Shown piece after piece: positions 31,059 through 39,078 of a stretch of 43,795 bases of DNA (position 1 is the first letter of the stretch; the number at the start of each line of letters is the position of its first letter). This stretch comes from an uncultured Bacteroidales bacterium (GTDB lineage: Bacteria > Bacteroidota > Bacteroidia > Bacteroidales > Paludibacteraceae). The notes under the pieces were generated by a model. That model was not told where the DNA came from, searched no databases, and was given only the letters and a program-made list of their open reading frames with translations. A program made the position numbers and the translations under genes. The stretch covers positions 1 to 43,795 of the forward strand of contig CADBYS010000027.1 in the NCBI GenBank assembly GCA_902798965.1. The letters run 5' to 3'.

Positions 31059-31868
31059 ATGAAAAAGTTATTATTAGTATTGTTCGCAATTGTTTCGACA
31101 ACGTATTGTTATGCGACAACAAAGTCAGAAAAGGAGTTAAACAAATTATTCACTGGTATGACTTTGAAGGACTTTAAGTCAATATTTGGAGATCCCTCAT
31201 TTTCGAAATATGAGAAGGATACAAAGACAAGGATGTTGTTGTATACATTATATAAGAAAGAAGGTGGTTTTGTCGAATATCATATGTATTTTGTGAATGA
31301 TACTTTATCCGAGGTAATGCGTTATAAAGACAAGCATGAAGAGAAATTTCCTATTGCTGATATTTCTCCAGAAATAGTAGACCAAAAAGCATTGAATTAT
31401 ACGATAGAAGGTAAAAGTTTAGTAGTCTCAAAGATTATAGAAGGATTATCTTTAAATAACGAGCAAATTAGAAATGCTCTAATGGCAGCAATATCAAGAT
31501 CTTGTAACGGTGCCACAGGTGAAATTAAAATGAATGAACCTACGCGAGTTTTGTATCATGGTGTTATTGATAAAGTGATTACTTTTGATTGGATTTGGGG
31601 AAGTATTAATGTGTTTTATTCTATAGACGTTGCTATTAAAGAAGGTAGAATTAGGATTAAAGTAATAGGTGAAGAAATTGATTGGCATCAGGATAAAGAG
31701 AAATCCACATATTATTTCTCAGAAACTTATCCTATAGGAATAGTAGAGATGAAAGAGGTTCCTAATGAAAAAGCACGTGAGATGATACGTATTACGTTTA
31801 ATACTTTTCAACAATACATTTCTGTTATAGAAGAAGAGTTACATAAAATGGAGAATGACGATTGGTAA
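31059..31868 (+). CDS. Hypothetical exported protein, AT-rich gene
   Basis: A 269-residue protein with a signal peptide (MKKLLLVLFAIVSTTYCYA). After it comes SEKELNKLFTGMTLKDFKSIFGDPS, similar in style to SmpA/OmlA-like or DUF-type stress lipoproteins but not enough for a call. No lipobox is convincing. The remainder is mixed alpha/beta with charged stretches (RYKDKHEEKF, KEGRIRIKVIGEEIDWHQDKEKS). It is cotranscribed with the Cys-rich gene (7 nt gap), and equally AT-rich. Function unknown; possibly an immunity or stress protein of a small acquired pair, which is only a guess from layout. Confidence 0.6.
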   Translation: MKKLLLVLFAIVSTTYCYATTKSEKELNKLFTGMTLKDFKSIFGDPSFSKYEKDTKTRMLLYTLYKKEGGFVEYHMYFVNDTLSEVMRYKDKHEEKFPIADISPEIVDQKALNYTIEGKSLVVSKIIEGLSLNNEQIRNALMAAISRSCNGATGEIKMNEPTRVLYHGVIDKVITFDWIWGSINVFYSIDVAIKEGRIRIKVIGEEIDWHQDKEKSTYYFSETYPIGIVEMKEVPNEKAREMIRITFNTFQQYISVIEEELHKMENDDW

Positions 31869-31896
31869 TTTCCCAATAGTTCAATTAGATGAGCAT

Positions 31897-31952
31897 TCGA
31901 AATCTCGAAATATCGATGTGTCGAAATCTCGGAATATCGATATATCAAGGAA
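31897..31952. repeat. 8-nt repeat array upstream of the four-helix gene
   Basis: Seven consecutive octamers close to TCGAAATM, each beginning TCG or TCA. The same octamer forms the array after the gene. Confidence 0.85.
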
Positions 31953-32001
31953 GGAAAGATAATACAATAATGCGCAATAACAATTAAATACAAAGATCAC
32001 A

Positions 32002-32745
32002 ATGCTTAAAATACGGCGATTTGGATATTATTGGTTAAATACGTGGGTGGTGGCTAATGTCATTCAGTTGGCGACACAAGATTTTTGCAAGCGATTCTTG
32101 AACCTAAAGAATGATCCCTGTGGCAGACAATATGACCAAATGACTCAGGCTGCGCGTTCAGGTGTTGCAAATATCGCCGAGGGCAACTCGCGGCATTCAA
32201 CATCCAAAGAGACCGAAATGAAACTGACCGATGTGGCTCGTGCAAGTCTGGCAGAACTGATGAGCGATTATGCGAATTGGCTGATGCAACATGAGAAGAC
32301 ACCATGGTCAATCAATACTGCTGACTACAAGGATGTTTATGGTATTCAGTTTGATCTTCCGGAATATGCAGATGACGTGTTGCATGAGAGTTGTGAGCAT
32401 ATTTTGCGTCAGAAACGTAAGTTCGATAAGTGGCTTAACAGTGAAGATTCGATTGTTGTGGCGAATTGTTTGCTGATTCTATGCAATCGACTCATCCTTA
32501 TGCTCCAGAAGCACATAGAGACCTTGCTTGGTGACTTTACTGTTGAAGGCGGATTTACTGAGGCGTTGACTGCCGAACGGCTGCAACACCGTGCGCAGAA
32601 AAGCGCTGAGGAAAATGCTCCGATGTGTCCGGTGTGTGGCAAGCCGATGATCAAGCGTGTTGCGAAGAAGGGGATAAACTCAGGAAAAGAGTTCTGGAGT
32701 TGCAGCGGATATCCCGAATGCAATGGAACAAGAAAAATGGAATAG
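32002..32745 (+). CDS. Four-helix bundle protein with topoisomerase-type zinc ribbon
   Basis: A 247-residue cytoplasmic protein. The first part belongs to the four-helix family related to the 23S rRNA intervening-sequence protein (S23/IVP): QDFCKRFLNL, QMTQAARSGVANIAEGNSRH, STSKETEMKLTDVARASLAEL and the suffix-type second half. The C-terminus MCPVCGKPMIKRVAKKG with FWSCSGYPECNGT is a four-Cys zinc ribbon like those at the end of topoisomerase I. Nucleic-acid binding is likely, the exact role unknown. The gene is bracketed by two arrays of the same 8-nt repeat; the downstream one begins 3 nt after the stop. Such genes are often accessory and may have moved as a unit. Confidence 0.85.
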   Translation: MLKIRRFGYYWLNTWVVANVIQLATQDFCKRFLNLKNDPCGRQYDQMTQAARSGVANIAEGNSRHSTSKETEMKLTDVARASLAELMSDYANWLMQHEKTPWSINTADYKDVYGIQFDLPEYADDVLHESCEHILRQKRKFDKWLNSEDSIVVANCLLILCNRLILMLQKHIETLLGDFTVEGGFTEALTAERLQHRAQKSAEENAPMCPVCGKPMIKRVAKKGINSGKEFWSCSGYPECNGTRKME

Positions 32746-32747
32746 CC

Positions 32748-32898
32748 TCGATATATCGAAATGTCGATAACTCGAAATATCGAAAAGTTAAATCAATGAA
32801 TCCTCGAAATATCGAAATCTCGATAAATCGAAATATCGAAAATTCAATCAATAGACTCTCGAAATATCGATAAATCGAAATCTCGAAATATCGAAAAA
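32748..32898. repeat. 8-nt repeat array downstream of the four-helix gene
   Basis: About sixteen octamers of the type TCGAAATA, TCGAAATC or TCGATAAA in three blocks separated by AATCAAT-containing links. It fills nearly the whole gap to the next gene. Confidence 0.88.
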
Positions 32899-32913
32899 TA
32901 TTGACAAATAACA

Positions 32914-35900
32914 ATGGAGAACAGTAACTACACATCGTTGATGGCGAAGCGCGTGAAGCGGATTCTGCTGGTGTGCAATAACTACGATAGTTTTGCGCTG
33001 GAGGAAGACGGACGTATTGATGTGCAGATCGCACAGGAATATGCGGAACTGAATCTGAGTAATCCGCCGACGATAACAAGGGCAGAGACTACGCGCGAGG
33101 CGCTGGCTTTGATAAATGGTGAAAATGGTGCAAATGGTGCAAATGGTGAGAACGCTGGCAAGGGCGAGGAGTTTGACCTGATACTGATGATGTACAGCGC
33201 GGGAGAACTGGATGTATTCGATTTTGCTCATGAGGTTAAGCAATTGCTGCCGGATTGCCCGATTGTGCTACTATCAGCATTCAGCAAGGAGATCTTCCGC
33301 CGTATCGAGAAGCACGACCGTAGTGACATCGATCTGTACTTCAACTGGAACAACTCCACCGATCTGATTATTGCTATCAACAAGTTGATAGAGGATCGAA
33401 TGAATGCGCCGCACGATATATTGGAAGAAGGCGTGCGGGCAATTCTGCTGGTGGAAGACAGTGTACGCTACTATTCGACCTATCTGCCGTTGCTATACAA
33501 ACTCGTGCTGCAACAGAACAGCATTGCCATCCGCGACGCGCTAAACGAGAAACAACAGTTGCTGCGTAAGCGTTCGCGACCGAAAGTGCTGATGGCAACC
33601 TGCTACGATGAGGCGGTGGAACTGTACGAGCAATACAAGCAGAACATCATCGGCGTAATATCGGATATTGGATTTGTTATCCATAAAGGCGACCCGGCTT
33701 CCGAAGAGAAACTGGATGCGGGTGTTGACTTGTGCAAACTGATCCGCAAAGACAACCCGACAATGCCGTTCTTGATGCAGAGTTCGCAAGAGTCCATGCG
33801 CCAGACGGCAAACAAACTCAAAGTAGGCTTCGTTATCAAGCAATCGAAGACCCTGACGCAAGAGGTGAGCGAGTATATAGAGCGGGAGTTCGGATTCGGT
33901 GACTTCATTGCCCGCGACCCGAGAACGGGTAGGGAGATAGACCGAGCGAGTGACCTCGAAGGTTTTGAGCGAATCATATCGACTATCTCACCTGCGGCCT
34001 TCCGCCGATTGAGCGACAACAACTACCTGAGTAAATGGCTCTTTGCACGAGGCTTGTTCTCTGTAGGCCGACCGGTCAGTGCCCTGAAGATTCAGGACGA
34101 GTCGGATATAGAGAATGTGCGGCAGAACAATATCCGTCTGATTCACGACTACCGTATCAATCAGGCTTTGGGCGTCGTGGCGCGCTATGCGAAAGATACC
34201 TACAACGACACAATCTGGTTTGCGCGTTGCGGCGATGGCGCTATGGGCGGCAAGGGTCGAGGCTTGGCGTTCCTCAACCATGTGCTGCAAAAATACGACC
34301 TGTACGACAAGTGGCCTGATGTGCGCGTGCTCGTGCCGCGAACGATGGTCATCACGACCGAATATTTCGACAAGTTCATCCACGACAATGGTCTGCAATA
34401 TGTTATCAACGCCGACCTGACGGACGATGAGATCCTATCCGAGTTTGTAGCAGCAATGCTTCCGCTGGAGTTGCGCGATGCCCTCAGGCACTTCATCCGT
34501 GTGACGCATCGGCCATTGGCTGTGCGCTCAAGCAGCAAACTCGAAGACTCGTACTACCAGCCGTTTGCCGGTGTGTATTCGACCTACATGATCCCGAACA
34601 CCGAGAACGAAGACCAGCAGCTCCGTATGCTCAGCAAGGCGGTTAAGTCGGTGTATGCGAGTGTGTATTTTGCCGCGTCGCGTGGCTATATAGTCAGCAC
34701 AGGCAACGTGCCGAGCGAGGAGAAGATGGCGATTGTGCTGCAAGAGGTGTGCGGCGAACAGGAAGGCAACTACTACTTCCCCGTTATCTCCGGCGTGGCG
34801 CGCAGCATCAACTTCTACCCCGTGGGCAAAGAGAAACCCGAAGATGGCATCGTGAAGATTGCGTACGGTTTGGGCAAAGCCGTCGTGGATGGCGAACAAG
34901 TGTTGCGCTTCTCACCCAAGTACCCCAAGAACGTGATGCAGACTTCGACCGTCGATCTGGCGATGCGTGAGACGCAGCAGTCGATGCTGGCGCTATCGAT
35001 GAGTCCCGAGCTCTTCAAGGTATCTACCGACGATGGCGTCAACCTTGAGAGGATTCCTATCCACGATTGCGAACAGTTTGGCAGTCTCAGGCTCATTGCT
35101 TCGACCTATGATATGGAGAATATGCGCATCGTTGACTCCTGTTATCCCCAAGGCCCGCGCATCATTACGTTTGCACCGCAACTTAAGTTCAATACCTTTC
35201 CGCTCACGGCAATCATCCGCCAGTTGCTCGATATAGCGCAGCAAGAAATCAAGACACCCGTGGAGATTGAGTTTGCCGCGTCGCTCAAACCGAATAACGA
35301 ATCTGTTCCACAAAAGAGTGGCTTCGTATCGGATAACCTAACAATATTCAATGTGCTGCAGATTCGTCCGATCTCTGCCGATAGTCTCAATGCCCAAGTC
35401 AACTGGGACGAGATCGACGAGAGCGGCGCGTTGCTTCGTTCGGGTAGTGCCTTGGGCATAGGCAAGATTGACGACATAACCGATATCATCTATCTCAAGC
35501 GCGATACCTTTACTATATTGCGCACGCGCGAGATGGCTGCCACGCTCCGCGAGTGGAACAACCGCATGCGACAGGAGGGTAGGCAGTACCTGCTCATCGG
35601 CTATGGTCGTTGGGGCTCGCAGATCGATACCTTGGGCGTGCCCGTACAATGGAGCGACATCAGCGAAGCCAAGGCGATTGCCGAGTGCTGCCTCGAGGAT
35701 TTCCGTGTTGACCCCAGCCAGGGCAGCCACTTCTTCCAGAACATGACCTCATTCAATGTCGGCTACATGAACATCGATCCCTGGGCACGAGCAAACGATT
35801 GTTACGACCACGAGGCACTCGACCGTCTGCCGGCAGTGGAAGAAACCGAACTCGTGCGACACATTCGCCTTGAGCAGCCCCTGGAGATGTATATCGACGG

Positions 35901-35931
35901 CTTTGGCAACAAAGCCTGCGTGAAACTGTAA
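32914..35931 (+). CDS. Response-regulator-like PEP/pyruvate-binding (PPDK N-terminal) protein
   Basis: A 1005-residue cytoplasmic protein. Residues about 15-155 and 175-330 look like two CheY-like receiver folds; the second keeps acidic residues (LLVEDS, VISDIGF) and a late Lys, the first seems degenerate. From about 430 onward comes the PPDK N-terminal ATP-grasp domain: GDGAMGGKGRGLAFL at 438-452, RPLAVRSSSKLEDS, and QPFAGVYSTYM. The phosphohistidine swivel and the C-terminal PEP-utilising barrel are absent, so it is not a complete PPDK or PEP synthase. A 9-nt repeat codes NGENGANGANGEN near residue 70 in the first receiver. It might phosphorylate a partner in response to a signal; inferred. 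dUTPase follows 34 nt later. Confidence 0.82.
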   Translation: MENSNYTSLMAKRVKRILLVCNNYDSFALEEDGRIDVQIAQEYAELNLSNPPTITRAETTREALALINGENGANGANGENAGKGEEFDLILMMYSAGELDVFDFAHEVKQLLPDCPIVLLSAFSKEIFRRIEKHDRSDIDLYFNWNNSTDLIIAINKLIEDRMNAPHDILEEGVRAILLVEDSVRYYSTYLPLLYKLVLQQNSIAIRDALNEKQQLLRKRSRPKVLMATCYDEAVELYEQYKQNIIGVISDIGFVIHKGDPASEEKLDAGVDLCKLIRKDNPTMPFLMQSSQESMRQTANKLKVGFVIKQSKTLTQEVSEYIEREFGFGDFIARDPRTGREIDRASDLEGFERIISTISPAAFRRLSDNNYLSKWLFARGLFSVGRPVSALKIQDESDIENVRQNNIRLIHDYRINQALGVVARYAKDTYNDTIWFARCGDGAMGGKGRGLAFLNHVLQKYDLYDKWPDVRVLVPRTMVITTEYFDKFIHDNGLQYVINADLTDDEILSEFVAAMLPLELRDALRHFIRVTHRPLAVRSSSKLEDSYYQPFAGVYSTYMIPNTENEDQQLRMLSKAVKSVYASVYFAASRGYIVSTGNVPSEEKMAIVLQEVCGEQEGNYYFPVISGVARSINFYPVGKEKPEDGIVKIAYGLGKAVVDGEQVLRFSPKYPKNVMQTSTVDLAMRETQQSMLALSMSPELFKVSTDDGVNLERIPIHDCEQFGSLRLIASTYDMENMRIVDSCYPQGPRIITFAPQLKFNTFPLTAIIRQLLDIAQQEIKTPVEIEFAASLKPNNESVPQKSGFVSDNLTIFNVLQIRPISADSLNAQVNWDEIDESGALLRSGSALGIGKIDDITDIIYLKRDTFTILRTREMAATLREWNNRMRQEGRQYLLIGYGRWGSQIDTLGVPVQWSDISEAKAIAECCLEDFRVDPSQGSHFFQNMTSFNVGYMNIDPWARANDCYDHEALDRLPAVEETELVRHIRLEQPLEMYIDGFGNKACVKL
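33115..33153. repeat. 9-nt microsatellite inside the PEP-binding gene
   Basis: Four units of AAATGGTGM coding alternating Asn-Gly-Glu and Asn-Gly-Ala; an extra loop in the first receiver-like domain. The period of three codons keeps frame. Confidence 0.8.
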
Positions 35932-35965
35932 AACAAAGCTTGTGACACTATAAAAACATGACAAT

Positions 35966-36400
35966 ATGGAACTGAAGATTGTAAACAAGAGCCAAAACCC
36001 CTTGCCGCGTTATGAGAGCGAACAAGCGGCAGGTATGGATATCCGCTGTAATATCCCCGAAGCTATAACGCTTCAGCCGCTGGAGCGCAGGCTTATCCCT
36101 ACCGGGCTGTTCATCGAGTTGCCGGCCGGCTACGAGGCACAGATTCGTCCACGGAGCGGTATGGCGCTCAAGCGCGGACTAACCGTGCTGAACACTCCGG
36201 GCACTATCGATGCCGACTACCGCGGCGAGGTGGGCGTGATCCTGATCAACCTCAGCGGCGAGCCGCAGACCATCGAACCTGGCGAGCGTATCTGCCAGAT
36301 GGTCATTGCCCGCCACGAGCAACCCGAAGTCATCGAGGTAACCGAACTATCCGACACCGAGCGTGGCGCCGGTGGCTTCGGGCACTCAGGAAGAAAGTGA
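35966..36400 (+). CDS. dut: dUTP diphosphatase
   Basis: A 144-residue homotrimeric dUTPase that hydrolyses dUTP to dUMP and pyrophosphate, limiting uracil in DNA and supplying dTMP synthesis. All five family motifs are visible: [23 protein letters not shown], the central [29 protein letters not shown] and the C-terminal arm [12 protein letters not shown]. Length is normal. ATG at 35966 has no strong Shine-Dalgarno. The stop codon lies in a short repeat (TGATGTCGTAT) whose second copy contains the start of the next gene, 20 nt on. Confidence 0.97.
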   Translation: MELKIVNKSQNPLPRYESEQAAGMDIRCNIPEAITLQPLERRLIPTGLFIELPAGYEAQIRPRSGMALKRGLTVLNTPGTIDADYRGEVGVILINLSGEPQTIEPGERICQMVIARHEQPEVIEVTELSDTERGAGGFGHSGRK

Positions 36401-36431
36401 TGTCGTATAGAGTAAAACAATGATGTCGTAT
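36398..36431. repeat. Repeated TGATGTCGTAT at dut stop and next gene's start
   Basis: The 11-mer occurs at 36398-36408 and 36421-36431. The first ATG (36400) opens a 7-codon mini-ORF (MSYRVKQ) whose stop TGA overlaps the start codons of the following gene. Confidence 0.6.
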
Positions 36432-37370
36432 GCGATGAGATACATAGTGCTGATATGCTGTTGCATGTGTGCGGCGGTGTGTGTGGCTGCTCCGAATAAA
36501 GGCAAGCAGCCTACCAGTGCTGTGTATGCACGATATATGCAAAAACACCCGGGTGACAGCGAGACGTACTGCCTATGGGTGGAAGCGTTGCTTGCGGAAG
36601 GCGACACGGCTCAAGCCGAGCAGCGCATAGCCTACAAGTTAAAGTTCAACGAGGGCGATATATGCATGCTTCGTAGTAAGGCGCGAATAGCCTTGGCGCG
36701 CGGAAACCGGACGGAAGCTGTGCGTTGTGTGTCCGATGCAGTACTCAGCGGTTGGTTGCCGACAACGGGAGACTCGTTATGGCTAAGCGTGGCGGATTGT
36801 TGCGGGGAGAGTTTGGAACTGCGTTTGTCGCTCTTGTCGCGGCGCGAGAAGACGGTCTCTTCCATATGGCGTGCGCGGGCTGAACTGGCATTGTTGCAAG
36901 CCGATACGCTGCAAGCCTTGGCACATTACACCACAGCACGACAGCTGGGCGACACGACACTGGCAGAGATCATCGCCGGTCTGCAATCCGCTGAACGGAC
37001 GGATAGTACACATGTGAAGTGGAGTATACCGCTCACCCGCACGTACGATGCGTATGAGTTGCAAGCCAAGTGCAACGGACTGAACATCAAGGTTGTAGTA
37101 GATACGTCAGCCGTCCTGAATACGATATCGGGCGTGGAGAGTTCGTTTCTGCTCAAGAACGAATATATCACCCAAGCGGATATCGTAGGGCAAACGCAAG
37201 TACTGATCCGCGAACTGGATGTTGGCAGCGGCATAGTGCTGCGCAACGTGCTGTTCAACAACCGCAACACGCAAGATACACCGCTCATCCTGTCGTTGCA
37301 TGCCTTCGACCATTTGGGCGAGCCCAAACTGAATGTGAAGACGAATACAATTGATATTATTGACCGTTAG
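36420..37370 (+). CDS. Retropepsin-like protein with lost active site (TPR-like N-terminus)
   Basis: A 316-residue exported protein; starts at 36420, 36423 or 36435 (MRYIVLICCCMCAAVCVAA signal). The N-terminal half is helical and TPR-like (AVYARYMQKHPGDSETYCLW, GDTAQAEQRIAYKLKFNEGD). The last 120 residues are a retropepsin-like domain, aligned with the C-terminus of the gene at 39075: CNGLNIKVVVDTSAVLN against INGLQLYFVFDTGASDV. The catalytic DTG is DTS here (Asp228 kept), and the flap segment (TGEIHEG in the paralogue) is absent. It is probably not an active protease and may regulate or scaffold its paralogue. First gene of a five-gene operon. Confidence 0.75.
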   Translation: MMSYAMRYIVLICCCMCAAVCVAAPNKGKQPTSAVYARYMQKHPGDSETYCLWVEALLAEGDTAQAEQRIAYKLKFNEGDICMLRSKARIALARGNRTEAVRCVSDAVLSGWLPTTGDSLWLSVADCCGESLELRLSLLSRREKTVSSIWRARAELALLQADTLQALAHYTTARQLGDTTLAEIIAGLQSAERTDSTHVKWSIPLTRTYDAYELQAKCNGLNIKVVVDTSAVLNTISGVESSFLLKNEYITQADIVGQTQVLIRELDVGSGIVLRNVLFNNRNTQDTPLILSLHAFDHLGEPKLNVKTNTIDIIDR

Positions 37371-37413
37371 CTATTATCTGCCATTGGCAAACAAAAAACA
37401 TACATATGTTGCT

Positions 37414-39078
37414 ATGAAACGAATCGGTTTATTGTTATTACTATGCGGATCATGTGTTCTGCAGATGTTTGCGCAGAACGACATGAGCTCGTACGCCATG
37501 CGTCGCGGCTTGGAGGCGTGGCAGCAAGGTGACTACCAGACTGCTGTCAGCGCGCTGGCGCAAGAACTGAAGACTAATCCGCAGAACGGCATGGCGTATG
37601 CCGTGTTGGCGTTTGTGTGCAACGATGCCGGAGCTCCGAATCAGATGGTGCGTTGCGCCAACAAAGCATTGGAACGTCTGCCCAAGAACGATTCCCAGGT
37701 GTTACCCGAGGTGTTGCTTTTGCTCAGTAAGTTCTATTGGCAGGCGGAAGATACCGTGCTGACCGAAAAATATCTGGCGCAAGCTCTGAAAGTCGCTCCG
37801 AAGTATGACAAGGTGTATTATCGTTACAATACCTTCTATAAGAACACCAAGAGCTACGACGATATGATTATGTTGGGCAAAGTATGCATACGTATGCTGC
37901 CCAAAGAACCCGAAGGATTTAACATGCTCTATGATGGCTATATGGGCAAAGAGATGTACGAAGAGGCGTTAAAAGCGAGCGAAGATGTAGTTCGCGTGTC
38001 TTTGCGCCACGAAAAAACAGATATGCTGTTACCCTACGCGCATGAGTGCAAGGCGAAGGCGCTACTAAAATTGAAGCGTTATGACGAAGCTCTTCCGCTG
38101 GCCATGAACGCCATTGCCAAAGTGCAGACCAACGAATTGTTGAATGCCGTTGTGGCGATTGCCGACAGCACGAATCGGCAAGCCGTTATTGACAGCCTGA
38201 ACATCTATGAGCAGAAGTTCGATCGTGCACCATGGTGGTCGCTGTTGCGTGCACAGATTTATGAGAAAGACAAGCGGTACGGTGATTGCTATGTAGAGTT
38301 GTATCGCGCAATGCAGATTCAGGAAATGGATCATATTTGGCGCAGAATGGGCGGTATCGCAGCAAACCACCTAAATGACCTCAAACGCGCCAAAGAATGT
38401 TATGAGCATGCCCTGTTGCTCGATTCGACCGATATAGTGAATCATCTGATGATGGCAGATTATTACTATGACAATCTGGGTAATCATGCCAAAGGCAATG
38501 AGGTTCTTGAGCAGGCTATCCGCTTGGATGCTTTGCATCCGAGCGTGTATATCATGCGTGGCCGGGATATGTCGCGTACGGGCGATTACAAGCACGCTAT
38601 AGAGAATCTCTACTGCGCGTTGGTTGCTAACCCCGATAATCCTGAGTACTACTTTCGTATAGCACGCCTGTATGCGATGGCGGGAGATACAGTTGCCCGA
38701 CGCAATGTGCTTGATAAGGCATGTGCCTTGTATAAGGCTACAGGCAGAACAATGGGAACGGAAGAGTATATTGCCTTGGGCGATTTTGACAATGCTTGCA
38801 AGCAAGCCATGGAGGATATAACACCCACATCTTCGGAAAATGTGCGCTACAATGCTGCATGTACGTTTGCATTAGCCGGACGAAACGACGAGGCAATAGA
38901 ACATCTCAGGTTGGCCATCGAACAAGGATTTCTGGCCATTCCTCACATGAAGCATGATCCTGATCTCGATGGATTGCGCGATATGCCGGCGTTCAAGCAA
39001 CTGATGACCGAGTGCGAGATGCGTACGGCTGAGATGAGACAACTGGTTGACAAACAATTATCGGAGGACAAACTATGA
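37414..39078 (+). CDS. Tetratricopeptide repeat protein (exported)
   Basis: A 554-residue protein with a signal peptide (MKRIGLLLLLCGSCVLQMFAQ). Repeated TPR units include GLEAWQQGDYQTAVSALAQE, AKALLKLKRYDEALPLAMNA, RAKECYEHALLLDSTDIVNH, GDYKHAIENLYCALVANPDN and NAACTFALAGRNDEAIEHLR, with the closing FLAIPHMKHDPDLDGLRDMP that is common at the end of bacterial TPR proteins. It lacks the retropepsin domain of its neighbours. Start at 37414 is chosen for the signal peptide. The stop overlaps the next start by 4 bases (ATGA), so the two are translated together; a periplasmic complex is likely. Confidence 0.88.
   Translation: MKRIGLLLLLCGSCVLQMFAQNDMSSYAMRRGLEAWQQGDYQTAVSALAQELKTNPQNGMAYAVLAFVCNDAGAPNQMVRCANKALERLPKNDSQVLPEVLLLLSKFYWQAEDTVLTEKYLAQALKVAPKYDKVYYRYNTFYKNTKSYDDMIMLGKVCIRMLPKEPEGFNMLYDGYMGKEMYEEALKASEDVVRVSLRHEKTDMLLPYAHECKAKALLKLKRYDEALPLAMNAIAKVQTNELLNAVVAIADSTNRQAVIDSLNIYEQKFDRAPWWSLLRAQIYEKDKRYGDCYVELYRAMQIQEMDHIWRRMGGIAANHLNDLKRAKECYEHALLLDSTDIVNHLMMADYYYDNLGNHAKGNEVLEQAIRLDALHPSVYIMRGRDMSRTGDYKHAIENLYCALVANPDNPEYYFRIARLYAMAGDTVARRNVLDKACALYKATGRTMGTEEYIALGDFDNACKQAMEDITPTSSENVRYNAACTFALAGRNDEAIEHLRLAIEQGFLAIPHMKHDPDLDGLRDMPAFKQLMTECEMRTAEMRQLVDKQLSEDKL

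Noticed and set aside
31897-32898. Octamer arrays as an origin of replication or iteron set
   Set aside because: No replication initiator gene, no dnaA nearby and the units are degenerate AT-rich octamers found on both sides of an accessory gene; no DnaA-box pattern was seen.
32914-35931. Pyruvate phosphate dikinase or PEP synthase
   Set aside because: Only the ATP-grasp (N-terminal) domain is visible; the phosphohistidine and PEP-binding barrel domains are not.
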